64,000 nucleotides of DNA from Asterochloris sp. CNOR1 (taxonomy: Eukaryota > Chlorophyta > Trebouxiophyceae > Trebouxiales > Trebouxiaceae): assembly GCA_963969365.1 (NCBI GenBank), contig OZ017752.1, positions 1,054,001 through 1,118,000 of the forward strand, in the 5' to 3' direction. The notes below the pieces were generated by a model. That model searched no databases and was not told the DNA's origin. It worked only from the letters and a program-made list of their open reading frames with translations. This document shows, one piece after another, positions 16,585 through 27,028 of this stretch (the first letter of the stretch is position 1; every line of letters begins with the position of its first letter). The translations under genes were made by a program, and so were the position numbers.

Positions 16585-18975
16585 GGTTATGGGCCCAGTC
16601 CTCGCCGGCTGCTAGCCACAGAAGCCGTCTCTGCCTTAAGGAGCCAACCACCAGAGGAGTGGGCACAGCAAAGGAAGGCAAGACTACACCTGGGACCAAG
16701 ATGACCAATGTGGACATTGACAAGCTGGACACAGACAACTATGCTGTATGGAGCGTCAAGATGAAGGGCTTCCTCACCATCAAGGACCTCTGGGGCGCTG
16801 TGTCTGGGCAGGGTGAGCCCAAGGCTGGAGCAGACGAGAAGGCACTGGCTCAGCTGTCTCTCCAAGTCAAGGACCACCACCAACATATGCTGTCCAAGGC
16901 AACGACAGCAGCAGAGGCTTGGCAGAAGCTGGAGGCAGTCTACCAAGCCAAGAGCACAGCAAGGCAGCTACACCTCAAGAGAGAGCTCAACAGCCTACGC
17001 AAGGAGCCCCATGAGCCTCTGGTCCAGTACGTGAGCCGGGCCACGGACATGCGGGATCAGCTGCTGGCCGCTGGCCACACTGTGGAGGATCAGGAGCTCA
17101 TCATGTGCATCCTGGCTGGGCTGCCCAGGGAGTTTGACACCGTCGTGGCTGTCCTGGAGATTACAGATAGCAAGCTGGAGCTGGGGGCCGTGCTGGCCAA
17201 GCTGCTGCAAGCAGAGCAGCGACTGGGCGGCGGAGAAAGGGCTGACAACCGTGCCCTCTTCACCAACAAGGCCAGCAAGCCACAGCACAGAGCTGGCACT
17301 GGCAGCTCAGGCAATGCCAAGGAGTGCTGGTACTGTGGCAAGCGGGGACACCTCAAGGCAGAGTGTCAGAAGAAGAAGCGGGACGAGCAGAGAGCACGGC
17401 TGGGCACGCTGGAGCCCCAGTGGCCCCAATCCCAGCATGGGAGACAGTGGCCACCGCAACGTGGCTGCCATGGGGGCCACAGTCGTCAACTGGGACATGG
17501 ACTGGGTGCTGGACTCAGGAGCATCCAACCACATCACAGGCAACAAGGACCTGCTCAGCAACGTCAGGGCAGCAGACCGCAACATCACGGTCTGCTTTGC
17601 CAATGGCACCATTGGCGAGGCCCAGGCCATGGGCGATGCTCTCTTGGAGGCAGACAGAGCAACCATTGTGCTGAAGGGTGTTCTCTACATCCCAACAGCA
17701 GCCGCCAACCTGTTCTCCATCACCACGGCAACTGGGCGGGGCACCAAGTTCAACTTTGGGCCCACATGCTGCTCCATCAGGCAGCATGGCAGAGACAATG
17801 GTGCCGCCAAGCGCGGGCCCATTGGCCTCTACTACATCCCAAGCCTGAGGGATGCAGCCACAGCACTGGCGGCCACCCTAAAGCCAGACAGCAGAGCTCT
17901 GGCATCGCCGCTTTGGGCACCTTGACTACCACAACCTGGAGGCACTGGTCCGTGGGGACATGGTGGATGGCATCAAAATCCCTGAGAGGGACTTCAAGGC
18001 TGCAAAGGCAGTAGTCTGCGAGCCTTGCATCCTGGCCAAGCACCACAAGGCGCCATTCCCAGCTTCCAAGCGGGAGAGCACAGAACCTCTGGAGCTTCTT
18101 CTACATATGGACCTATGCGGGCCCATGCCCGTACCTGCACTCGGTGGAAGCAAGTATGTGGCCACCTTCCTGGACGACTTCTCCAAGCTGTCCATCGTCC
18201 GGATCATAACCTACAAGTCAAAAACAACCACAACGGTCCGCGAAGTCCTTCACCTGCTGGAGAACCAGACCAGAAGGAGAGTGCAAGCCATCCGCACAGA
18301 CAACGGGCGCGAGTATGTCAACACAGAGCTCACCCAGTACCTCAAGTCCAGAGGCATACTCCACCAGACAACCGTTACCTACACCCCAGAGCAGAATGGC
18401 GCGGCCGAAAGGCTCAACCGCACACTCATGGAGCGGGCCAGGGCCATGCTCAGTGACGCTGGGCTGCCCAAGGAGCTCTGGGCAGAAGCTGTCAACACAG
18501 CCAACTACATCAGGTGTCGCTCACCTGCTGCTAAGAAGCTAAGGACCCCGTGGGAGCTGTTCTTTGGTCAGAAGCCGGATGTCTCCCACATGCAAACCTT
18601 TGGAGCAACAGCCTACAGCCACATACCCGAGGAGAAGAGGCCGAAGCTGGACGACCGCAGCATCCGTGGAGTCATGGTGGGCTACCCAGACAGCACCAAG
18701 GGCTACCGCATACTGCTGGACAACCAGACAGTCATCATCAGCCGAAGTGTCATCTTTGATGAGGGCACTGGAGTCACCAGCATCGGTAGCAAACATGCAC
18801 CACAGTGGGAGGCTGACGACTCTGAGTCAGACCCTGAGGAGCAAGCTCAAGAGGAGCAAGTGCTGGTGCATCAGGAGTTGCCAGAGGAGCCGCCAGACTC
18901 AGACCAACCACCAGCACCTCAGCCTCAGACCAACCACCAGCACCTCAGCCTCAGACTGCGCCGATCCACCCGAGC

Positions 18976-19152
18976 CCTGCATGTACAAGATGCTTCTGGA
19001 ACAGACTCTTCTGGAGCCTTCACATCAACTCATAGCAGCTTCCATGAACTAATATGCTTGACCGTTGACCAGTGTATATAAGGGCCTTGGGCCACACACA
19101 CTTTTCACTTCTGTGACACACTTGCTAGCCAGCCACCGCCAATCCTTCAACA
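18976..19152 (+). repeat. Copia right LTR (partial)
   Basis: Matches the 3' two thirds of the 258 bp LTR, including the TATATAAGGGCC box and the CTTCAACA end. No matching short target duplication is seen between 16322-16326 and 19153-19157. Confidence 0.85.
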
Positions 19153-19808
19153 CACTCTCCATCTGCTAGATCTCAGGTCGCAGACTTTGCAATCCTGCAG
19201 GACTGCCAGCAGAGGCAGGCGAAGAGCAGGAGGGGGCGGTGCCTGAGGCTTCAAGCTCAGGTGTGTGTCTGGACTGTTTGCTCAGTTTAAGTGGTCCCTG
19301 ACAGCCTGGATGCAGCCAATCACATGCATTGTCTGCCCTCACTGCTACTCATGCAAGTCTGTTGCCTGACCCTCACCACGCTCAGAGGGCACGCGTGAGG
19401 TGCGCTTCTTGCGGCTCTCACGCTGGCTCAGCTGTGCCTCTGAGGCTGTCTGCGCGATGCACTTCTGACAAGTCTTGACGATCCAGTCAGGGCTTTTGTG
19501 ACTTTCGCTAAAGGCTTTACCTTGTTGGCTTGTACAGCTGCCAAGGTTGTGACCAACTCCTCGCTGCAGGCGGTACCAAAATTCGACATGAGAACTATCG
19601 CTACGTTAACATGATGCTCGGGAGCTTCAGCTACCTTTTCCAGGAGCGCTTTTTCAACACAATGCCGGCTTTGATCTGAGTTGTGGTTTGCCTTGTCGCC
19701 TTTGACCCTTTCCTCAAGGCTCATTCCGTCTGATGCCCCTGACAGCTGCTCTGATCTGCTAGGCTCATCCTCGCTGGCCTCCTCGCTGCTGACGGCTGAC
19801 ACGCCTGG
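19153..19808 (-). other. Spacer between the copia and gypsy elements, with an unknown coding-like stretch
   Basis: On the minus strand, 19802-19428 is open for 124 codons with an acidic, Ser-rich start (SEEASEDEPSRSEQLSGASD) followed by a helix-like segment (VEKALLEKVAEAPEHHVNVA). It has no ATG at its 5' end and stays open up to the gypsy LTR at 19809. It could be an exon of a host gene split by the insertion, or part of another repeat. I do not recognise the family. Nothing is seen in 19153-19427. Confidence 0.3.
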
Positions 19809-20014
19809 TGTGGCCTCGCTTACAACGTACGGTGGACGGTGGGCTCTGAGACGGTGTTCAAAGGTGTCAAGGAATGTTGGTGAAGTGCCAGAGTGCTATA
19901 TATACTCTCATATTATTATAATATAAGGAAAGGAAAATCAAGGAAGGTTCTAGCAGGTGCAGTGGAAGCTTCTGATAGGGTCTGGTAGGGTCTAGAAGGC
20001 AGCAGTGTGCTGCA
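19809..20014 (-). repeat. Gypsy 3' LTR, 206 bp
   Basis: Bounded by TGTGGCCTCG on the left and TGTGCTGCA on the right, i.e. TG...CA ends. It shares its ends, the GAGTGCTATATATAC box and the AGGTTCT...CAGGTGCAGTGGAA block with the LTRs of the nested element, so the two belong to related lineages. Confidence 0.8.
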
Positions 20015-20034
20015 TCCCCCCCCCCCCTTTAGTA
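20015..20034 (-). promoter_or_regulatory. Polypurine tract of the outer gypsy element
   Basis: A run of 12 C on the plus strand (minus AAAGGGGGGGGGGGG) sits directly next to the 3' LTR, the position expected for the plus-strand primer of gypsy elements. Confidence 0.7.
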
Positions 20035-22810
20035 TTGAAGTTGCTTGGGGAGGCGTCTAAAGTTGGTCAGCAGGCCTTGGTCCACGTCCTCCACAGGCAT
20101 CCACAAATTGTCCTGGTTGCCTCGGTCCCGCCATTTGATCAAGAACTCCTCCACAGTTTTGTCACCAATTTTGCGGCGTCGGCGCTTGAGGATGGCTTCT
20201 GCTTGGAACTCAGAAGTTGGCTGGCCACTGCTGAGGTCTGGTGTAGGCAAGGGTGGCGTAGACTGAGTTGGCGTGTTTGTCTTGGTGGTAGATGAGGGTG
20301 GCAGTGGAGTTGCTGTGGGCAGCTCGCCCTTGTATGGCTTCAGGAGCGAAGCGTGGAAGACTGGGTGCATCCGCATGTCGGCAGGTAGCCCCAGGCGATA
20401 GGCTGTGCGGGAGATGCGCTCTGTGATGGGATAGGGTCCCAGCCACACGGCGTCCAGTTTGCCATGGCGCAGGTTGCGTCTGGATAGTAGAACTTGGTCA
20501 CCCACTTGGAACTCCAAATCGGTGCGGCGTTTGTTGGCCTGATGGGCCTGCCTCTCCTGTGACTTCGCGAGGTGTGCCTGAGCTCGCTCTAGGGTGTCCC
20601 TCAGGTGTTGTGCCAGGGCTTGCGCTGTGGGCGCGTTGCGGTTAGGCGGGACGTCCAAGTTGACAGGTAGCAGAGGGTGTCTCCTCAGAGTTGAGGTAGA
20701 ATGGCGTCTGTTAAGTGGAGGCTTGCTCTGAATTGATGTGGGCAAACTTCATGAGTGGTAGGAGCTTGTCCCGATTGTCACGGCGGCGGTTGACAAACGC
20801 CCTCAGCATCTCCTCCAAGGTGCGGTTGGCACGCTCCGTCTGGCCATCAGTCTGAGGGTGGAAAGCGGTGGACACCCTCAGGTTGGTGCCAAGGATGTTG
20901 AAGAGGGCTCGCCAGAAGTTGCTGGTTGTGCGGGGGTCTCTGTCTGAGATGATGATGCGTGGTAGTCCACGGTAACGGAAGACGTTGTTGATGACAAGGT
21001 CGGCCAGGCCAGGACCAGTGACTGTCTTGCGCGTTGGGGAGCAGTGAATCATCTTGGACATGCGGTCCACAATGACAAGGATGGTGTCATGGCCCTCGGA
21101 GGTGGTGGGGAGTCCTGTGATCAGGGTCCATGGTGATTTGCTCCCAGTTGTGCTCTGGTGTTGGCAGAGGTTGAAGTAGGCCGGCGGGTGCGCGGTTGAG
21201 GGGCTTGTTGCGTTGGCAGGAGTCACAGGTCCTGACATAGTCAGCCACATCATCGCGCTGGTGTGGCCACCAGAAGTCCTTGGAGACTCCTCGAAGCAGC
21301 TTGTCCATGCCCAGGTGTCCAGAGAAGGGGGTGTCGTGGTACTCGCGGAGAATGTCTTGGCGAAGGTTAGCACCAGCTGGCACGTAGACTGCACCCTCCT
21401 TGCGCCAGACGCCGTCCAACTCCTCAAGCACTTGCCTTCCACTCTCCTCCAGGTAGGTGTCGCCTTCGTAGGCCGACTTGATGCGCTCCATAAGGTTGTG
21501 TTGGAAGGTGCCAGTGATGGCATGGAGGTCTGGGCGGAGGGAGAGGGGGTCTGCGAGGTTGTCACTGCCCGCCTTGTAGTGGATGTCCAGGTCAAACTGC
21601 TGGAGTGTCTCCAGCCAGCGAGCTTGTCGCCGGGACAGGTTGCGCTGAGTGGTGAGGTATTTGAGGTTGAAGTGGTCTGAGTTGACGCGGAACTTGGATC
21701 CTTCCAGGTAGCAGCGCCATGTGCGAAGAGCATGGATCACCGCCAGTAGCTCCAGCTCATGTATGGGGTAGTTGCGCTCGGCGGAGTTGAGCTTGCGAGA
21801 CTCGTAGGCGATGGGCTGAAGTCCATTGCCTTGGTCCTGAAGCAGCGTGGCCCCGATGGCAAACTGGGAGGCGTCTGTGTAGAGCTCGAAGGGGTAGGCG
21901 AAGTCAGGTGTGGCCAGGACTGGTGTGGTTGTCAGAGCATGCTTGAGCTCAGCAAAGGCCTTGGCCTCCACCTCGCTCCATCGCCAAGTTGCCTTGGCGC
22001 CGGTGATGTTGGTCAGTGGCGCTGCTATGTGGGAGAACCTGTTGACAAAGCGCCGGTAGAAGCCCGCGAGGCCCAGGAAGCACCGGAGTTGGTGTGCGCC
22101 TGAGGGGTCAGGCCAATCAAGAATGGCCTTCACCTTCCTTGCGTCCACCTTGATGCCTGCCCCGCTGATGGTGTGGCCAAGGAAGTCCAGCTCAGCCATG
22201 CCGAACTGGCACTTGGAGGCCTTGGCGTAGAGGTGGTGCCGCTCCAAGGCACTGAGCACAGCCTCCACATGCTGCGCGTGCTCCTCAGGGGACTTGGAGT
22301 AGATGAGGATGTCGTCAAGGTAGACCACGACGAATTTGTCCAGGAAGGGCCTGAGCACTTGGTTCATGAGGGTCATGAACGTGCTTGGCGCGTTGGTGAC
22401 CCAAAGGGTAGCACCAGGAACTCAAAGTGACCATAGCGTGAGCGGAAGGCCGTCTTGTGCGTGTCGCCCTCAGCGATGCGGACTTGCCAGTAGCCACTGG
22501 CCAGGTCCAGCTTGGAGAACACCTTGGCGCCATTGAGTTGGTCCAGGAGGTCATCAATGCGTGGAATGGGGTAGCGGTTCTTCACAGTGATTTTGTTGAG
22601 CGCTCTGTAGTCGATGCACATCCGCAGGCCGCCGTCCTTCTTGTGCACGAAGAGGATGGGTGCTCCAAAGGGGGACTTGCTGGGCTTGATGAAGCCCTTC
22701 CTCAGCAAGTCGTCCAGCTGCTTGCGCAGCTCTCCAAGCTCCAGAGGGGACATGCGGTAGATGCCCTGATATGGTTGGGCGCCGCCAGGTTCCAGGTCGA
22801 TGTGGTGGTC

Positions 22811-23055
22811 TGTGGCCCAGGGGTTACATGGTTGCTATGGACTTGGGCCCTGAGGCCAGGTACAAGGATGAGAGGTGTGTGAAGTATGAGAGGTCTGCTA
22901 GCAAGGTGAACAGAGTGCTATATATACCATATTTAATATCAACATTATTAAGGGAAGCTCATGGAAGGTTCTGGCAGGTGCAGTGGAAACTTCTGGCAGG
23001 TGCAGTAGAAGTGTCTGGCAGGTCTGTAGGTTCTAGTAGGTAGCTGTGTGCTACA
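22811..23055 (-). repeat. 3' LTR of the nested element
   Basis: 245 bp, TG...CA, ending at a PPT (AAAGGGGGGAAGGA on the minus strand). The flanking TGGTC is repeated at the far side of the element. Confidence 0.92.
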
Positions 23056-23159
23056 TCCTTCCCCCCTTTAATACTGAAGCTCCTTGGGGAGGGCTCCATG
23101 TTGTGTGGCGCACGTTGGGATGTGCCAAGTGCGTTGCGTTGCTGTGGTCCAATGTGGTC

Positions 23160-23500
23160 TGCGTTGGTTGCTCGGGTCCTTAGATTCTTGGCCGCAAGGT
23201 GCACTGTGCTCACTCCATGACGAGGTTGTAGTAGTTTGCTGCGATGACGTCGGTGTTGTCCTTGGTGTCTCACCCATGCCTGAGCCAGTGCGCTCTAGTC
23301 TGCAGGGTCCTTGGTGTCTCACTGGGGATCTGTGCTGGGTGGCCAGGTCCTTGGATCTGTTCCGCAAGGTGCACTGTGCCCAGGTGATGCTCTCTGCAAT
23401 GGTGTTGTCTTTGGGTCTCATTGGGTCCACTGTGATCTGTGATGGGTGTCCAGGTCCTTGGATTCTGGTCCGCAAGGTGCTCTGTGCCCGGGTGGTGTCT
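23160..23500 (-). repeat. Diverged ~100-150 bp repeats inside the nested element
   Basis: Three copies of a block like CAGGTCCTTGGATTCTGGTC then CGCAAGGTGCNCTGTGCCC recur at about 23165-23220, 23345-23385 and 23430-23495. A related block in the outer element lies in its protease-RT linker (about 25245-25300). The nested element seems to have multiplied this linker sequence. Confidence 0.7.
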
Positions 23501-23640
23501 GCGACGGTGTTGTCTCTGCGATGGTGTGGTCTCTGCGATGGTGTTGTCTCTGCGATGGCGTGGTCTCTGCGATGGTGTTGTCTCTGCGATGATGTTGTCT
23601 CTGCGATGGTGTGGTCTCTGCGATGGTGTTGTCTCCGGTG
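23500..23640 (-). repeat. 17-bp minisatellite in the nested element
   Basis: About eight copies of GTCTCTGCGATGGTGTT with small changes in tandem. In one minus-strand frame this reads as a Thr/Ile/Ala/Arg-rich peptide repeat. The unit is contiguous, without spacers. Confidence 0.88.
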
Positions 23641-24725
23641 TCTTAGGATCCATGATGTGGCACAAGCTGTGGTAGTCACTGAGGTGTTGTGGTCTGGGAG
23701 TTGCTGCCCAAGGGTCACCCCTGCCTCAGCCGGTCCGCTCTAGTCTGCAAGGATGTCCCTTGGACTCGGGTAGTCTTGGTCTGGGTTGTCGATATTGGCG
23801 TGGCTCTGCTGGCGCAGATCTGTGCCAAAGCTGTGTGATCAGGTTGGCCAGCTAGTCTCTGGGTTGCTCTTGTGTTGAGGATGTTGTTGGACGCACGGTG
23901 GTTAATTGATTGCGCTCTCGAGCACGGTGCCCAAGTTGGTGGCAGCGGAAGCTCTGCTTGTCTCTGAGGAGGCGGTGTCGCTCTGTGGGTGGGCGTCTGG
24001 TCAGGGCACCCAGCTGCATGGGTTGTGGTCCCAGGTAGGGAGGTGAAGGTGTTGGCCGGTTGATGTGGTAGGTGGGTCGTGTGTAGTAGGGAGCTGAGTC
24101 AGCGGCTTCTGCCAGGCGCATGGCATCGTTGACGGTAGATGGCCGCTGAAGCTCCACGTGGAGGCGAATCTGGGGCTTCAGGCCCTTCACAAACTGGTAG
24201 ATGGCGTCCGCGGGGTGCATGTGTGGAACTTCCAGGAGTAGGCCTGAGAACTGGTTGGCGTAGTCTGTGACAGAGGTGCGTTGCCTGAGGTTCTCCATGT
24301 TGTCTCTGGCGATGCGCTCAGCATCAAGGGTCTGGAAGGCCTCAAGGAAGGCAGCCTTGAATGTTGTCCAGGTGGTTGGTGGGCTTCCGGAAGCTTCTTG
24401 GGTGCGCCACCAGGTTCTTGCAGCTCCAATGAGGAAGGACATGGCGTGGGGCACGGCCTGTGCGGTGCCCAGGAGTCCCGAGAGGGTGAGGTAGAGTGTC
24501 ATCTGGTCCAGCCAGTTGGATGCTGCACCACTGCGGCGGTCTCCTTGGAACTTGTCTGGCTTGGGTGGTTTGGGTGGCTTGGGTGCTGAGTGGACAGCCT
24601 GCTGTGCGCTGAGCTGCTGTAGGGCACTGGTGGCTGTGACCAGGGAAGCCTCGAGCTGCATGATCCTGGCTTGCATGGCTGCTGGGTCCATGGGGAATGA
24701 TCGAACAGAACCTCCGAAACCAAGT

Positions 24726-24970
24726 TGTGGCCCAGGGGTTACATGGTTGCTATGGACTTGGGCCCTGAGGCCAGGTACAAGGATGAGAGGTTTGTGAAGT
24801 ATGAGAGGTCTGCTAGCAAGGTGAACAGAGTGCTATATATACCATATTTAATATCAACATTATTAAGGGAAGCTCATGGAAGGTTCTGGCAGGTGCAGTG
24901 GAAACTTCTGGCAGGTGCAGTAGAAGTGTCTGGCAGGTCTGTAGGTTCTAGTAGGTAGCTGTGTGCTACA
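24726..24970 (-). repeat. 5' LTR of the nested element
   Basis: 245 bp, practically identical to 22811-23055. The minus-strand sequence just inside (ACTTGGTTTCGGAGG) is at the primer binding site position; I cannot assign its tRNA. Confidence 0.92.
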
Positions 24971-26398
24971 TGGTCAACGTCCCTCCTTGGTGGTAGTTTA
25001 CTGGGAAGAGGCTGGAAGACGCCTTGGTGCCGGTTCAGCACCTCCTGTAGCTGGGCGTGTGAAGTCTGTGGTGCCGGGGTCACTGTGGTTGTCTCTGCGG
25101 TGGTTGTCTCTGCGGTGCGCACCAGGGCAAGATAGCCGCTGGCGCCATGTCTGAGTGCTCTGGAGGCTTGCAACGAGGAGATGGCTGGGATGTCCTTAGA
25201 AGAAGTTGTCCTTGGTGCCTCACTGCTGGGGGCCACTATGATCTGTGTTGGGCGTTCAGGTCCTTGGATTCTTGGCCGCAAGGTGCGTTGTGCCCAGTCG
25301 ATGTCAGGGTTGTTGCTCTGGAGCCATGGTTGTCCCAGGATGAGATCATGGGGGCCGAGGTCTGTGACGTGGAGGTGGCACGAGGTCTGGTAGCCACTGA
25401 GGGTGACGGTGTTGTCGCTAACCTGGGTGCATGGGCGCACGCTGCCGTCTGCAAGCGTGACACGCCCATGGGGGTCTTCCTTGGTCTTGGGTAGTCTGTG
25501 CTTGGCCATGTAGCGGTGGTTGATGAAGTCCATGGAGGCACCTGAGTCCACCAGGATGTTGGCAGGGTGTCCGGCGCAGGTGCCTTGAAGGATGAGCAGG
25601 TCTGGGTGGCATGGTGGTGTTGTCATGGTGGCGACTCCGATGTGGCTTTGGATGTGTGCCGGCGCAGCTCTGTGCCCAAAGCCTGTGTGACCAGGCTGGC
25701 CAGCTAGTTTTTTGGTTGCTCATGTGATGAGGATGATGTAGGGCGCGTGGTGTTGAAGTAGGTGCACTCCTCAGCAAGATGTCCAGGCTGGCGGCAGCGG
25801 AAGCACCTGCCCTCTCTGTACAGGCGCTCACGCTCTGCTGGTGAGAGCTTGGGTGGGCGGGTCAGAGCGCCAAGTTGCATGGGCTGTGGCCCCATGTAGG
25901 TAGGTGAAGGTGTCGGCCGGTTGACAGGGTAGGTGGGCCGCGTGAAGTACAGTGCTGAGTCAGCAGCTTGTGCCAAGCGGATGGCGTCGTTGACAGTGGT
26001 TGGGCGCTGGAGCTCCACGTGGAGGCGGATCTGGGGCTTCAGCCCCCTCACAAAGCGGTAGACGGCGTCCGCAGGGTGCATCTCTGGAACTTCCAGGAGC
26101 AGACCTGAGAACTGGTTGGCGTAGTCTGTGACAGAGGTGCGTTGCTTGAGGTTCTCCATGCGGTCCCTGGCCATGCGCTCAGCATCGATGGTCTGGAAGG
26201 CCTCAAGGAAGGAGGCCTTGAAGGCTGCCCAGGTGGTTGGTGGGCTTCCAGAAGCTTCCTGAGCACGCCACCAGGTTCTGGCAGCTCCGATGAGGAAGGA
26301 CACTGCGTGGGGGATGGCGTGGGCGGTGTCCAGGATGCCCAGGATGGTGAGGTAGAGTGTCATCTGGTGCAGCCAGTTGGATGCTGCACCACTGCGAG

Positions 26399-26953
26399 AT
26401 GATATTAGCTGCCCTCCGGGAAACGAAAGGCACAACCACCCCGCAGGTACACCTCATGCCTTGCTGCCTGTCTTTCTCCCCGTGCATCTGCTGTGATGAG
26501 AATGGGAGTTCACTCTGTCGACTTAGTGTGGCACGACGGGTTCAAATGAGGTTGCACTGCTCGGAACACCTTCCGTCGCCGGCGCTCACCCTAATGTGCA
26601 GCTCATGATGGTCGTCCTGCCTCTGTTGATGATAAGGACATGAGCCTCTCATGGACATAACAAGCGCCCTGCTAGGACCAAGTCGGAAGCCAGACAGGAA
26701 CGGATGTGAGTCCCATTGCTGCCATACAGCAATTCTGCAGTAGCTCAAACGTAAACCTCACCAGTTCTGGTCCTCCTCAGCAGTTGGTTGTATCGAAAGT
26801 CAAGTCGTGTGTTTTGTCTTCGTCTCGCATCCTGCTTTGAGTGTGGGTCATGCGATGGCAAGGGAGCACCTACAGGACAGGCCGGAACTCCTCGCAGTTA
26901 CTTCTCAACAGTGTCATGCCGCAATGTCTGGCCACGGCGACGAGTTTGAAACT
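26399..26953. other. Spacer between the gypsy element and the ABC transporter 3' end
   Basis: Homology to the gypsy gag stops at 26398. I see no gene, LTR or tandem repeat in this stretch. Base composition is less GC-rich than in the neighbouring genes. Confidence 0.4.
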
Positions 26954-26958
26954 TTACA
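26954..26958 (-). terminator. Putative TGTAA poly(A) signal of the ABCG gene
   Basis: Minus-strand TGTAA about 70 bases past the stop codon at 27029-27031. Confidence 0.45.
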
Positions 26959-27028
26959 CAGGACTAACACAGCTCAACACGCAGCTTGATCATCTTTCAT
27001 CATGTCAAAGATTGCATGCAGTCATGGT

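Larger units (their letters stand above)
16327..19152 (+). mobile_element. Ty1/copia LTR retrotransposon, 5' portion with terminal LTRs, broken
   Basis: A fossil copia element. Left LTR 16327-16584 (258 bp), then gag at about 16701-17400 with a CCHC zinc knuckle (CWYCGKRGHLKAEC), a protease region with DSGASNH at about 17450-17900, and integrase at about 17960-18790 (GAG-pre-integrase HLDYHNLEALV, core RTDNGREYVN and NGAAERLNRTLMERAR). The right end carries LTR sequence 18976-19152. Reverse transcriptase is not seen in this piece; it appears in the oppositely facing piece at 10273-12065, so both probably belong to one family. Broken, with about two breaks. The LTR sequences differ by several percent over the part that can be compared, suggesting moderate age. 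Confidence 0.9.
22811..24970 (-). mobile_element. Small gypsy-type LTR element nested in the chromovirus (2,160 bp)
   Basis: Two 245 bp LTRs (22811-23055 and 24726-24970) differ at one position I could see, so the insertion is very young. The perfect 5 bp target duplication TGGTC is at 22806-22810 and 24971-24975. The interior holds a gag-like frame (24691-23852), a polypurine tract next to the 3' LTR (23056-23070), and a tandem-repeat-rich tail. No protease active site, reverse transcriptase or integrase is visible in the 1.67 kb interior, so it looks like a non-autonomous derivative that depends on enzymes of a related gypsy element. Its ends look whole. Confidence 0.9.
19809..26398 (-). 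mobile_element. Ty3/gypsy chromovirus, broken, hosting a nested element
   Basis: A fossil gypsy element on the minus strand. Parts in coding order: gag with zinc knuckle (about 26398-25704, CFRCRQPGHLAEEC), protease (about 25630-24971, LVDSGASMDFI), reverse transcriptase (22810-22100, VYLDDILIYSKS), RNase H (about 21900-21600), integrase (about 21400-20750, with a zinc-binding segment and a core region), and a C-terminal chromodomain (about 20230-20050, EEFLIKWRDRGNQDNLW). The 3' LTR is 19809-20014, preceded by a polypurine tract. No 5' LTR is seen. The PR-RT region is interrupted by the nested element at 22811-24970. Broken, with several breaks; the well-preserved coding character suggests it is not old. 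Confidence 0.9.

Noticed and set aside
23500-23640. CRISPR-like regular repeats
   Set aside because: The 17-bp units are contiguous with no unique spacers, and the locus is eukaryotic and inside an LTR element: a minisatellite.
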